From: Porcincola intestinalis | Lineage (GTDB): Bacteria > Bacillota > Clostridia > Lachnospirales > Lachnospiraceae | DNA: 64,000 bases | NCBI RefSeq assembly: GCF_009696445.1 | Contig: NZ_VULZ01000003.1 | Span: 124,001 to 188,000, forward strand | Reading direction: 5' to 3' | Shown: piece after piece, positions 53,186-60,944 of the stretch | Position numbering within the stretch: position 1 is the stretch's first letter | Layout of the letters: every line of letters starts with the position of its first letter | The notes under the pieces: generated by a model | Told to the model about the DNA's origin: nothing | Database searches by the model: none | Seen by the model: only the letters and a program-made list of their open reading frames with translations | Made by a program: the position numbers and the translations under genes

Positions 53186-53249
53186 TTTTCCTGCTGCCTT
53201 CCTGTTTCCGCCACCTGTACGCAGCAGGAAAAACAGTCTGAATTCAGAC
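53186..53249 (-). promoter_or_regulatory. structured pheA leader
   Basis: Two inverted repeats lie before pheA: a perfect 14-bp palindrome GTCTGAATTCAGAC (53236-53249) and a 12-bp perfect pair TTTTCCTGCTGC/GCAGCAGGAAAA (53186-53197, 53221-53232) with a 23-base loop. In the mRNA the second arm ends at the AAAAGGA ribosome site, so folding could hide it. A weak -10 TATACT is at 53283-53278. Confidence 0.5.
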
Positions 53250-53306
53250 GCCACTCTCCGCTGCCGGTATAATCTTCAGTATATCTCAAAACCCGTAAAC
53301 TTTCTA

Positions 53307-53335
53307 TTGCATGGCAGGGATGAACTGTGTATGAT
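53307..53335 (+). promoter_or_regulatory. pyrBI promoter
   Basis: TTGCAT (53307-53312), 17 bases, TATGAT (53330-53335). The leader is about 40 bases and shows no attenuator hairpin or PyrR-type anti-terminator. Confidence 0.62.
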
Positions 53336-53382
53336 ATGTAAGATTCAAACGCAGGAAACTTTACAATGCAACGGAGGTATCA

Positions 53383-54303
53383 ATGAGACACTGCATGAGT
53401 CCTTTGGATTTCTCGGTTGAGGAAATTGACCAGCTTCTTGATCTGGCGACTGATATCGAGCATAATCCGGAAAAGTATTCCCATTCCTGTGAAGGAAAGA
53501 AAATCGCGACATTATTCTATGAGCCAAGTACCCGCACCCGTCTCAGTTTCGAAACTGCGATGCTTAATTTAGGTGGTAAGGTTCTTGGCTTTTCTTCTGC
53601 CTCTTCGAGCTCTGCTTCGAAGGGTGAGAGCGTATCTGACACGATCCGTGTCATCTCCTGCTTCGCGGATATTGCGGCAATCCGTCACCCGAAGGAAGGT
53701 GCGCCTTACGTTGCCTCTCTGGTCTCAAAGATCCCGGTCATCAACGCAGGCGACGGCGGACATCAGCACCCGACCCAGACGCTCACCGACCTGATGACGA
53801 TCCGCTCCATCAAGGGCAGACTCAACAACATGACGATCGGCATCTGCGGCGATCTCAAGTTCGGACGCACTGTCCACTCCCTGATCGCTGCCCTTGTCCG
53901 CTATACAGGGATCCGCTTTGTCCTGATCTCCCCGGAGGAGCTGCGGATTCCGGATTATGTCCGGGATGACGTTCTGCGGAAGAACAACGTTCCGTTTAAG
54001 GAAGTGATCCGCCTGGAGGACGCTCTTCCGGAGCTGGATGTGCTCTACATGACCCGCGTACAGAAGGAGCGCTTCTTCAATGAGGATGACTACATCCGCA
54101 TGAAGGACTTCTACATCCTTGACCGTGCGAAGCTTCAGCTCGCGAAGCCGGACTGCGCTGTGCTGCATCCGCTTCCGCGCGTCAACGAGATTTCAGTCGA
54201 TGTGGACAATGACCCGCGTGCCTGCTACTTCCGTCAGGTTCAGTACGGCGTCTACGTCCGGATGGCATTGATTCTTACATTACTGGGGGTGAAGGTATGT
54301 TAA
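53383..54303 (+). CDS. pyrB: aspartate carbamoyltransferase, catalytic chain
   Basis: 306 aa. PyrB condenses carbamoyl phosphate and aspartate in pyrimidine synthesis. The carbamoyl-phosphate loop [13 protein letters not shown] (near 47-59), the Ser/Lys loop [34 protein letters not shown], and the aspartate-binding MTRVQKERF and HPLPRVNEI are all present. CGGAGG precedes the ATG. The stop overlaps pyrI by 7 bases. The PyrBI arrangement means the enzyme should form the allosteric B6-I6-like complex. The rest of the pyr pathway is not in the window. Confidence 0.96.
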   Translation: MRHCMSPLDFSVEEIDQLLDLATDIEHNPEKYSHSCEGKKIATLFYEPSTRTRLSFETAMLNLGGKVLGFSSASSSSASKGESVSDTIRVISCFADIAAIRHPKEGAPYVASLVSKIPVINAGDGGHQHPTQTLTDLMTIRSIKGRLNNMTIGICGDLKFGRTVHSLIAALVRYTGIRFVLISPEELRIPDYVRDDVLRKNNVPFKEVIRLEDALPELDVLYMTRVQKERFFNEDDYIRMKDFYILDRAKLQLAKPDCAVLHPLPRVNEISVDVDNDPRACYFRQVQYGVYVRMALILTLLGVKVC

Positions 54304-54740
54304 GCGTAGGACAGCTGCAGGAAGGTGTTGTGCTCGACCATATCCCGGCAGGGAAGGCAATGGATATCTACAAGCGTCTGAAACTCGACCGTCTCGACTG
54401 CCAGGTCGCCATGATCATGCACGCCCACTCCAATAAAATGGGCCAAAAGGACATCATCAAGGTGGAGGCGCCGCTTGAGAAGCTGGACCTTGATGCCCTT
54501 GGCTTCATCGATCACACAATCACGGTCAACATCATCAGAGACGGCAGGATTGTTGAGAAGCAGAAGCTGAAGCTTCCTAAGAAGCTTGTCAACATCATCC
54601 ACTGCAAGAATCCGAGATGCATCTCAACCATCGAGCAGGGTCTGGATCAGGTCTTCTACCTTGCAGACGAGGAACACGAGATCTACCGCTGCCGCTATTG
54701 TGACGAGCAGTACCACTCTTCCAAGAAAAAGGGTGCCTGA
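54297..54740 (+). CDS. pyrI: aspartate carbamoyltransferase, regulatory chain
   Basis: 147 aa. PyrI binds CTP and ATP and tunes PyrB. The N-terminal allosteric domain (1-95) contains [19 protein letters not shown]; the C-terminal zinc domain has four Cys as C-x4-C (CKNPRCIS) and C-x2-C ([10 protein letters not shown]) pattern, which holds it to the catalytic chain. The gene begins inside the end of pyrB, and a strong terminator follows 54 bases after its stop. The zinc ligands are intact, so assembly with PyrB is expected. Confidence 0.95.
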   Translation: MLSVGQLQEGVVLDHIPAGKAMDIYKRLKLDRLDCQVAMIMHAHSNKMGQKDIIKVEAPLEKLDLDALGFIDHTITVNIIRDGRIVEKQKLKLPKKLVNIIHCKNPRCISTIEQGLDQVFYLADEEHEIYRCRYCDEQYHSSKKKGA

Positions 54741-54793
54741 ATCAGGGGAAGATACAGGGAAGATACCTGGAAGACAATCAGAATTACAGGACG

Positions 54794-54833
54794 AAAAAAA
54801 TGCGCCGGGGCTTTTTGCCCGGCGCATTTTTTT
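54794..54833. terminator. bidirectional terminator between pyrI and SH3b protein
   Basis: ATGCGCCGGG/CCCGGCGCAT stem with an 8-base loop, flanked by A7 on the left and T7 on the right, so it should end transcription of pyrBI and of the convergent gene. Confidence 0.85.
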
Positions 54834-54839
54834 GTCTGC

Positions 54840-55847
54840 TCAGTACAGATAATCTGCATTGACGTATCCGTACATGTTCAGCGTTGGCGCATACACATAC
54901 CAGTACTTGCTGTCCGACGCATCGATGACCTGGACGGTCTCCCCCGTGTACAGCTTTCCAATCTCGTTGGAGGCATCATATGCCTTTGCCGTCCTGAGTG
55001 CCAGATACCCGCTCTGAACCGATACCGTCCAGCTTCCAAGCGAGTAGGTATAGAACGTGCCGCCGGTCAGATAGTCCTTGTTCACATAGCCTTCCTGTCC
55101 GAGCGTCGGTGCATAAACCCACCAGTACCGGGAATCACTTGTATCTTCGATGTAGACCGTATCACCGGTATAAAGCTTCCCGATCTCATTGGAGGCGTCG
55201 TAAGCTTTCGCCGTGCGAAGCGCCAGATACCCGCTCTGGACTCTTACGGTCATCGCATCGTAGGAAGGAATCGTCCCGCTCACGGCATAGAGATAATGCT
55301 GGTTTGTGTATCCGGTCAGCCCCAGCTTCGGTGAGTAGACCGTCCAGTAGTCCGGGTCATTCATGTCAATCACATAGACGGTCTCTCCTGTGTACATCTT
55401 CCCGATTTCGTTCGATGCATCGTAGGCTTTTCCGTTCCGAAGAGCCAGATACCCGCTGTCGACCCTGACCGTCATCGCAATGCCTGCCACGCTGTACGCC
55501 GGACTGTCATAGACGGCAGTCAGGTACTTGCTGTTCACATAGCCATACTTTCCAAGGCCCGGTGCATAGACATACCAGTAGACAAAATCCGACGCATCCG
55601 TCACCTGGACCTGATCCCCTGTATACAGCTTCCCGATCTCATTGCTGTAATCATAGGCCTTCGCCGTACGCAACGCCAGATATCCGCTGTCCACATGCAC
55701 CGAGTAGAGATTGCTCTGCGCCGCCTGCGCGCTGACTGCCCCGAATCCTCTGCCCCTCAGAAGTACCGGTCCCTCAAAGATCATCAGCAGCGTCAGCAGG
55801 CTCACTGCCAGCGGCAGCAGCAGCTTCTTTTTGCGATCTGTCCTCAT
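54840..55847 (-). CDS. secreted protein with four SH3b-like repeats
   Basis: 335 aa. A basic N-terminus and hydrophobic core (residues 9-26), then a probable cleavage region AVSAQA near 43, predict secretion. Four repeats of about 65-75 residues follow, each with SGYLALR, KAYDxSNEIGKxYTG, a WxVYxPxLGxxGYxN segment and a final Y-L. SH3b domains of this kind bind cell wall or other surface ligands; no catalytic domain or sortase motif is present, so it is probably a wall-binding or structural protein. Promoter candidates TTGTCT-17-GATGAT lie upstream. The repeats differ at many third codon positions, so they are not a recent duplication. Confidence 0.83.
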   Translation of the reverse strand: MRTDRKKKLLLPLAVSLLTLLMIFEGPVLLRGRGFGAVSAQAAQSNLYSVHVDSGYLALRTAKAYDYSNEIGKLYTGDQVQVTDASDFVYWYVYAPGLGKYGYVNSKYLTAVYDSPAYSVAGIAMTVRVDSGYLALRNGKAYDASNEIGKMYTGETVYVIDMNDPDYWTVYSPKLGLTGYTNQHYLYAVSGTIPSYDAMTVRVQSGYLALRTAKAYDASNEIGKLYTGDTVYIEDTSDSRYWWVYAPTLGQEGYVNKDYLTGGTFYTYSLGSWTVSVQSGYLALRTAKAYDASNEIGKLYTGETVQVIDASDSKYWYVYAPTLNMYGYVNADYLY

Positions 55848-56073
55848 ATCCTCTCCTCCTGTGTGAAATCACATCTGAGTGTTATCTGTATCATCGCATA
55901 TTTAAACAAGGGAGACAAGTGATCAGAGACAACCTTAAGAAAACTCACCGCCAGTGGCAAACTTTCTTAAAATTGGGCTTTCTCATCCTGTCATTGTGTA
56001 GTACCATTACACTACTCTGACGACCATTTCATCACACAGCGGGCTGATTGCCCGTTTCGAGAGGTACAATTCT

Positions 56074-56694
56074 TTGATTGCAGTCAAAATCTCTGATAAC
56101 AGATCCTTTCTGTCCGCGCTCTTCACCCGCCCCGTCTTTGATCCATTCATCCTCGGAGAAGCCCAGATTACAACCTACACAACCTTCCGGATAGACGGAA
56201 CCTGGCATCCCGCTTACTTCAGTGAAGCCCCGGGCAGGCCATCTGCAGCGGTCCCTCAGTCTTTAAGGCAGGATCCTGCAGACAGAAAGCTGCCCGCCGC
56301 CGGGCAGGTTTCTGAATACCTGTCTGCCGGCAGCGGGCAGCCTGTGGAAGCGTCTGAAAAAGGGCATCTGCGCGCGCAGGAACCATCCTGGGCACGCATT
56401 CGGCCGATTGTTCGCGCCATCGTCAGCGGTAAACATTCGCCGCTCAGCTTCCGGATCATCCTGAAGATGCCGGACAAAGGCATTCAAAGCATCCTGACTT
56501 CCGGCAGTCTCTCAGCCAGAGTGGAGGATGTGAACGGCCTTTTTCTGAACATCACCTATCAGAATGAGGAGATTCTCTGTACAAGCGGTGTTTCACTGAA
56601 GACTTTTACACTTGATAAATCTCTTGACAAAATCTGGGATGACATGATGCTCCGCTTCTTTGCCGCGCGGAGCATCGCTGTAGAGCTTCAGTGA
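56074..56694 (+). CDS. DUF5721 protein with an inserted palindromic segment
   Basis: 206 aa. The ends match the DUF5721 family: MIAVKISDNRSFLSALF and EAQITTYTTFRIDG at the N-terminus, and SPLSFRIILK, VEDVNGLFLNITY and TFTLDKSLDKIWDDMMLRFF at the C-terminus. Function unknown. About 50 residues in the middle (roughly 53-103) have no counterpart in the family pattern I know and are coded by DNA with a strong inverted repeat at 56290-56340. The start is TTG with GAGAGG upstream. The stop is 3 bases from the convergent htpG stop, with no terminator between. Confidence 0.78.
   Translation: MIAVKISDNRSFLSALFTRPVFDPFILGEAQITTYTTFRIDGTWHPAYFSEAPGRPSAAVPQSLRQDPADRKLPAAGQVSEYLSAGSGQPVEASEKGHLRAQEPSWARIRPIVRAIVSGKHSPLSFRIILKMPDKGIQSILTSGSLSARVEDVNGLFLNITYQNEEILCTSGVSLKTFTLDKSLDKIWDDMMLRFFAARSIAVELQ
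56290..56340. repeat. imperfect inverted repeat inside the DUF5721 gene
   Basis: CTGCCCGCCGCCGGGCAGG (56290-56308) and CCTGTCTGCCGGCAGCGGGCAG (56319-56340) can pair over about 17 bases around a 10-base loop. It keeps the reading frame open. Confidence 0.7.
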
Positions 56695-56697
56695 CAA

Positions 56698-58944
56698 TTA
56701 CTCCTCAGCCACAAGCAGCATCATCTCGTTGGATCTTCTGATAAAGTCCGCCATCTCATCCGGCTTCAGCGGACCATTCGCAATCGCTGCCAGATCATAC
56801 AGCTGCTTTGCAAACAGGTCCGTGTGCGCTCCATCCTGATGAGCCAGCATATACTTCACAATTTTGTTGTTTTCGTTCAGCGTCAGTGTCTCATCCGGGG
56901 CAAACATGTCCGTATCCATGCTGCCGGAGCCGGCGCTGTACATCTTCATCATGTCCTGCATGCGGCGGCCTTCCTCGGAGAGCGTCAGGACGGAGGAAAT
57001 ATTCTCATCCTTCAGCTTCTCTACTTTGACCGTCAGCTTATCCTTCTTCAGAGCATCCTTGAACAGTTTCTGAAGCTCCTCCGTCTCCTTCTTCAGGCTG
57101 TCAGCATCACCCTCCTCTTTCAGAGAGCCGGTGACATCTGCATCGATCCTGCGGAAGGAAAGGTTCTCATTCTGAGACTCCAGCTTGGAAATATACGGCG
57201 TATCGATGTTCATCTTCATGACAACTGCATCCAGCTTCTGTTCCTTGAACAGCCGGATATACTGTCCCTGCTGAACCTCGTCTGTGACGTAGTAGATGAC
57301 GGTCTTTTCCGGCTTTTCCTTCCCGTCGCCGGACTTCTGGTCCTCTGTCTTGCCCTCTGCCATCCGGTCAGCCTTCTCCTCATCGCTCTGGCTGTCGGTT
57401 TTCTTTTTCAGTTCTTCCGGATTCTCTGTGAAATCGACCGTATCATCGGCCTTCTTTGATTCCACTGCCTTTGAAGATGTTCCGGCACCCTCGACCGTTC
57501 CTTCCGCCGCTTTTCCAGCTGCCTCTGACTGATCTTCAGCAGCCTGCTCCGCGTTCTTTGGCGCAATGTGCTCCAGGTATTCCTTCAGCGTGAAATACTT
57601 CCCGTTAATGTCCTTGAAGAGCATGTAGTCCTTGATATGCTCATCAAACTTCTCGTCCTTCAGGCAGCCATACTTCAGGAACGGATTGATGTCATCCCAA
57701 TATTTCTCAAAATCATCGCGCTTTGTCTTGCACATGCCGACAAGCTTGTCCGCGACTTTCTTAGCGATATAGTCGGACATCTTCTTCACAAATCCGTCAT
57801 TCTGAAGCGCGGAACGGGATACGTTCAGCGGGAAGTCCGGGCAGTCCACAACGCCCTTGAGTGCGACCATGTACTCCGGCACGATCTCCTTGACATTGTC
57901 GGCGACAAAGACCTGGTTGCTGTAGAGCTTGATGGTTCCCTCGATTGACTCGTACTCGGTGTTGATCTTCGGGAAGTACAGAATCCCCTTCATGTTGAAC
58001 GGATAGTCCATATTCAGGTGGATCCAGAACAGCGGCTCCCGGTAGTCATTGAATACCTTGCGGTAGAAATCCTTGTACTCATCATCGGTGCACTGACTTG
58101 GTGTCTTCTGCCAGAGCGGATGGATATCGGAGATGGAAACCGGGCGTTTGTTGATCTTTACCATGTCCTTTGCAGGCTCGACCTCGACCGTCTTCTTGCC
58201 GCCCTTTCCGTCATCCTCTTCACGAGTCACCGCATCATGATGAACCGGCCCGACGACAACGTCGTCCTCCTTCACCTCGTCCGGCTTCACTTCCTCGTAT
58301 TCCTGCGGCGCGTCCTCCTTGCTCAGGAAGATTTCAACCGGCATGAAGCTGCAGTAGCGCTCCAGCACCTCACGCATGCGATATTCATTGGCAAATTCCA
58401 GATTGTCCTCATTCAGATGAAGGGTCACGCAGGTACCGACCTGGCTGTAGTCGCCATCGCCAATCGTGTAGGTGTCTCCGCCATCACACTCCCAGTGAAC
58501 CGGTTTCGCATCCTTCTGATAGCTCAGCGTATCGATCGTGACCATGTCGGACACCATGAACACAGAATAAAAGCCCAGTCCGAAATGTCCGATGATGTCA
58601 TCCTTGTTCGCCTTATCCTTATATTTTTCAAAAAATGCTGTCGCGCCTGAAAAAGCAATCTGGGTGATGTACTTCTCCACTTCCTCAGCGGTCATACCGA
58701 GGCCGGTATCGATGAATTTCACGGTCTTCTTATCCGGATTGACAAGAATCCGGATCGAATCCTTGAACTTGTCCGGATACTGATATTCTCCCATCATCTC
58801 CAGCTTGTGCAGCTTAGATATAGCATCACAGCCGTTGGATATAACCTCCCGGACAAAGATGTCCTTGTCGCTGTACAGCCACTTCTTGATAATCGGCAGC
58901 ATGTTCTCGCTGTTGATTGAAACATTACCTGTTCTGGTTTCCAT
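56698..58944 (-). CDS. htpG: HtpG (Hsp90) chaperone with expanded linkers
   Basis: 748 aa, clearly longer than the usual 620-650. The N-terminal ATPase has VREVISNGCDAI (ATP/metal Asn), DTGLGMT, GHFGLGFYSVFMV; the middle domain has HPLWQK, FPKINTEYES, SRSALQND; the C-terminal dimer domain ends LIAxNGPLK-like. Two acidic/charged inserts are visible: about residues 215-260 and a longer E/K/S/A-rich one at about 480-560. Hsp90 helps fold and stabilise proteins. A CIRCE element and a good sigma-A promoter lie upstream, so HrcA control is likely, unlike the class-III htpG of Bacillus subtilis. Confidence 0.94.
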   Translation of the reverse strand: METRTGNVSINSENMLPIIKKWLYSDKDIFVREVISNGCDAISKLHKLEMMGEYQYPDKFKDSIRILVNPDKKTVKFIDTGLGMTAEEVEKYITQIAFSGATAFFEKYKDKANKDDIIGHFGLGFYSVFMVSDMVTIDTLSYQKDAKPVHWECDGGDTYTIGDGDYSQVGTCVTLHLNEDNLEFANEYRMREVLERYCSFMPVEIFLSKEDAPQEYEEVKPDEVKEDDVVVGPVHHDAVTREEDDGKGGKKTVEVEPAKDMVKINKRPVSISDIHPLWQKTPSQCTDDEYKDFYRKVFNDYREPLFWIHLNMDYPFNMKGILYFPKINTEYESIEGTIKLYSNQVFVADNVKEIVPEYMVALKGVVDCPDFPLNVSRSALQNDGFVKKMSDYIAKKVADKLVGMCKTKRDDFEKYWDDINPFLKYGCLKDEKFDEHIKDYMLFKDINGKYFTLKEYLEHIAPKNAEQAAEDQSEAAGKAAEGTVEGAGTSSKAVESKKADDTVDFTENPEELKKKTDSQSDEEKADRMAEGKTEDQKSGDGKEKPEKTVIYYVTDEVQQGQYIRLFKEQKLDAVVMKMNIDTPYISKLESQNENLSFRRIDADVTGSLKEEGDADSLKKETEELQKLFKDALKKDKLTVKVEKLKDENISSVLTLSEEGRRMQDMMKMYSAGSGSMDTDMFAPDETLTLNENNKIVKYMLAHQDGAHTDLFAKQLYDLAAIANGPLKPDEMADFIRRSNEMMLLVAEE

Positions 58945-59007
58945 ATTGGTTTCGCCTCCTGCATTTCATGAATTGGAAAGCGGTCATACCTGACCTTATA
59001 TGCAGAG

Positions 59008-59036
59008 ATTCTAGTTCTGCCTGAGGCAAAAGTCAA
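59008..59036 (-). promoter_or_regulatory. htpG promoter
   Basis: Minus strand TTGACT (59036-59031), 17 bases, TAGAAT (59013-59008). The leader is about 57 bases. The CIRCE element lies just upstream of the -35 box. Confidence 0.68.
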
Positions 59037-59043
59037 GAAAAAT

Positions 59044-59070
59044 TTAGCACTCATATTTAGTGAGTGCTAG
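59044..59070. promoter_or_regulatory. CIRCE element (HrcA operator)
   Basis: TTAGCACTC, 9 bases, GAGTGCTAG: 17 of 18 positions agree with the consensus TTAGCACTC-N9-GAGTGCTAA. It is 8 bases upstream of the htpG -35 box. Confidence 0.88.
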
Positions 59071-59144
59071 CAATTTGTTAGAATGATGACAGTGTTAAAA
59101 GTCCGCCACCACGCATGCTTGCATGCGAGTGCCGAAAATTCATA

Positions 59145-59187
59145 TAAAAAAAGATCAGGAATTCACCCGAAGGGATTCCTGATCTTT
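59145..59187 (-). terminator. terminator of the coiled-coil protein gene
   Basis: A 13-bp stem (AAAGATCAGGAAT with ATTCCTGATCTTT) and 12-base loop is followed on the minus strand by a T7 run. It isolates the gene from htpG downstream. Confidence 0.72.
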
Positions 59188-59212
59188 CCATCACAAACTA
59201 TTCATTCTGACT

Positions 59213-59785
59213 TCAGTTCTGCTCGTCCGGCTGTTGATCAGCTGCCTTCTCAGGCTCCGATACGCTTTCTTCTTCCGCTTCTTTCGATGCATCCCCTTCT
59301 TCTGTATGCTCCGCAGGACGCTCCTCCTCCGTCACCGTCTCGGAAAACTCGTCGCCCGCGTCTTCTTCTACATCGGCAGCCTTCTGTTCCTCAGCCTTCT
59401 CCTTCATCTCCGCCTCAGCAGCTGCCTGCGCAGCCCTGGAATCCTCGATGGCCTTCCGGATTGATTCGACTTTTCTGCCGGCCGCCTTGATTGCCTCAAT
59501 CTCATCGAGAAGATCCGGATCGGCATCCTCCCCGTGGAGCTCCATATATCTGCGCCCGAACTTCTCGAACGCAGCGGCCTCTTCCTTTCTTGCGTCCGCC
59601 AGCTTGAGCTTCAGGCCACCGACCTCGGCAGCATTCTTTGCCCTGCCGTATGCGGTCTTTGCACCCATACTCAGGGCATCCGCCACATTATTCCCAACCT
59701 CGCTGATCTTGTCTCCAAGATCCGCATCCTTCAGCTTTCCGGTCAATTTATTGAGCTTTCCGCCCAGATCATCCAGCAATGACAT
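59213..59785 (-). CDS. coiled-coil protein with acidic tail, unknown function
   Basis: 190 aa. No signal or membrane segment. Residues 1-60 are amphipathic (LLDDLGGKLNKLTGKLKDADLGDKI), 60-135 form a predicted coiled coil rich in A, E and K (KLADARKEEAAAFEKFGRRY), and 136-190 is an acidic, disordered tail. Parts recall small phage-shock or zinc-ribbon-associated coiled-coil proteins of Firmicutes, but I cannot name the family. GGGAGG precedes the ATG. A -10 box TACAAT at 59838-59833 may drive it, without a good -35. Confidence 0.7.
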   Translation of the reverse strand: MSLLDDLGGKLNKLTGKLKDADLGDKISEVGNNVADALSMGAKTAYGRAKNAAEVGGLKLKLADARKEEAAAFEKFGRRYMELHGEDADPDLLDEIEAIKAAGRKVESIRKAIEDSRAAQAAAEAEMKEKAEEQKAADVEEDAGDEFSETVTEEERPAEHTEEGDASKEAEEESVSEPEKAADQQPDEQN

Positions 59786-59960
59786 ACCGAGACCTCCCTT
59801 GTTATCATCGAAAACCTTTATCTGTTAAGGCCATTGTAGCACCTTCCATCTTCCATTGGAATCCGTACACAAACAAATCACAGTTTCGAGTACAGCTTCG
59901 AGCCTTCCGAAAAACGCCATTTCCCGGTTCCGCGGCTGAAAAGAACAGCAGATTTTTCAT

Positions 59961-60719
59961 TCACACGACCGGATTGGATACAACTCCGATTGAAATGTAT
60001 CCTGCGAGAATGGCTCCGATATCGGTCCTGATGTCTCCTGTTGTCCGTTTCTCATCCGTGACGGTCACGTATCCATTATGTTCGATATAATAGTCGTGGT
60101 ACATGCACCAGTGGTCCGGCACACGGTCATAAAGGATTCCCTTCAGCGCCTTCAGACTCACTCTTGGGAAATTGACATTCCAGATCTGTCCTGCCGGGAG
60201 CCGTCTGTGAATCAGCTCTCCGGCGATTTGATCCAGATACCGGTCTACAGCCTCATCACATCCCGCCTGTTCCTGGGAAAAACAGACAGCCGGGATTCCG
60301 TAAAGTACTGCTTCCATCGCGGCTCCGACAGTTCCTGAATAAACAATATCATAGCCTGCATTGGCCCCCGCATTGATCCCGGAAAACACAATGTCCGGAA
60401 AATGCGGATTCTGTTTAAAATACGCCTCCGTTCCGGCACCCTTTCTCCCGGCGTCCGGATCAAGCATCCCGTGGACAACCGACCTGACGCAGTCCGCCGG
60501 CGTTCCGTCAAGACTGTATGCCTTCACTCCCTTCACAGGAAAATCCAGCCTCTCCTTCAGTTCCATCGGCCGGTTCAGTGTAATATGGTGCGACATCCCC
60601 GAACACTGGCTCTTCGGCGCTACCACCGTCACCATCCCCAGTTTTGCCGCGCAAGCCGCCAGTTTCGCTATGCCTGGAGCGTCGATTCCATCATCGTTCG
60701 TCACAAGTATTTTCAGCAT
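59961..60719 (-). CDS. surE: 5-prime/3-prime nucleotidase SurE
   Basis: 252 aa. SurE is a metal-dependent phosphatase for nucleoside monophosphates. The metal-binding motif is LVTNDDGIDAPG at the N-terminus, with SGMSHHITL, DGTPADCV and SGINAGANAGYDIVYSGTVGAAMEA typical. The ATG at 60719 follows CGGAGA by 6 bases; a longer reading frame would add 15 charged residues. A possible promoter (CTGGCA-18-TATAAT) is at 60810-60839 in the space shared with the divergent TraX-like gene. No terminator is clear. Confidence 0.94.
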   Translation of the reverse strand: MLKILVTNDDGIDAPGIAKLAACAAKLGMVTVVAPKSQCSGMSHHITLNRPMELKERLDFPVKGVKAYSLDGTPADCVRSVVHGMLDPDAGRKGAGTEAYFKQNPHFPDIVFSGINAGANAGYDIVYSGTVGAAMEAVLYGIPAVCFSQEQAGCDEAVDRYLDQIAGELIHRRLPAGQIWNVNFPRVSLKALKGILYDRVPDHWCMYHDYYIEHNGYVTVTDEKRTTGDIRTDIGAILAGYISIGVVSNPVV

Positions 60720-60944
60720 TTCGTCTCCGTTTCTTTCCTGGCTATCCTGTTTTCCTTCAGCCATTGTCTGCGGGCATTCTTACTTCTGCCATCTTCGGAT
60801 ACACCTTGTATTATAATTACCATTTCGTTTATTTGCCAGGCACAGCGGGTATCTTTTCATCCTGCGGCATTGGTGATACACTTTGGACTGATCATTCTGA
60901 TTTCTGACCGGACTGGAACGTGCCGGTACTTCGAAAGGATTCCT

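Noticed and set aside
53243-53273. Second plus-strand promoter for pyrBI (TATAAT at 53268)
   Set aside because: The nearest -35-like TTCAGA is 19 bases away and the TTGCAT-17-TATGAT promoter downstream is better placed.
59112-59127. Near-palindrome CGCATGCTTGCATGCG upstream of the CIRCE element
   Set aside because: It lies between a terminator and the CIRCE element with no gene assigned to it; short GCATGC palindromes are frequent in GC-rich DNA, so I do not call it an operator.
60402-60944. Long open frame on the plus strand extending the TraX-like gene 181 codons upstream
   Set aside because: This part is the antisense of surE, its composition is unlike a membrane protein, and a good ribosome site and ATG at 60945 begin the recognisable TraX sequence.
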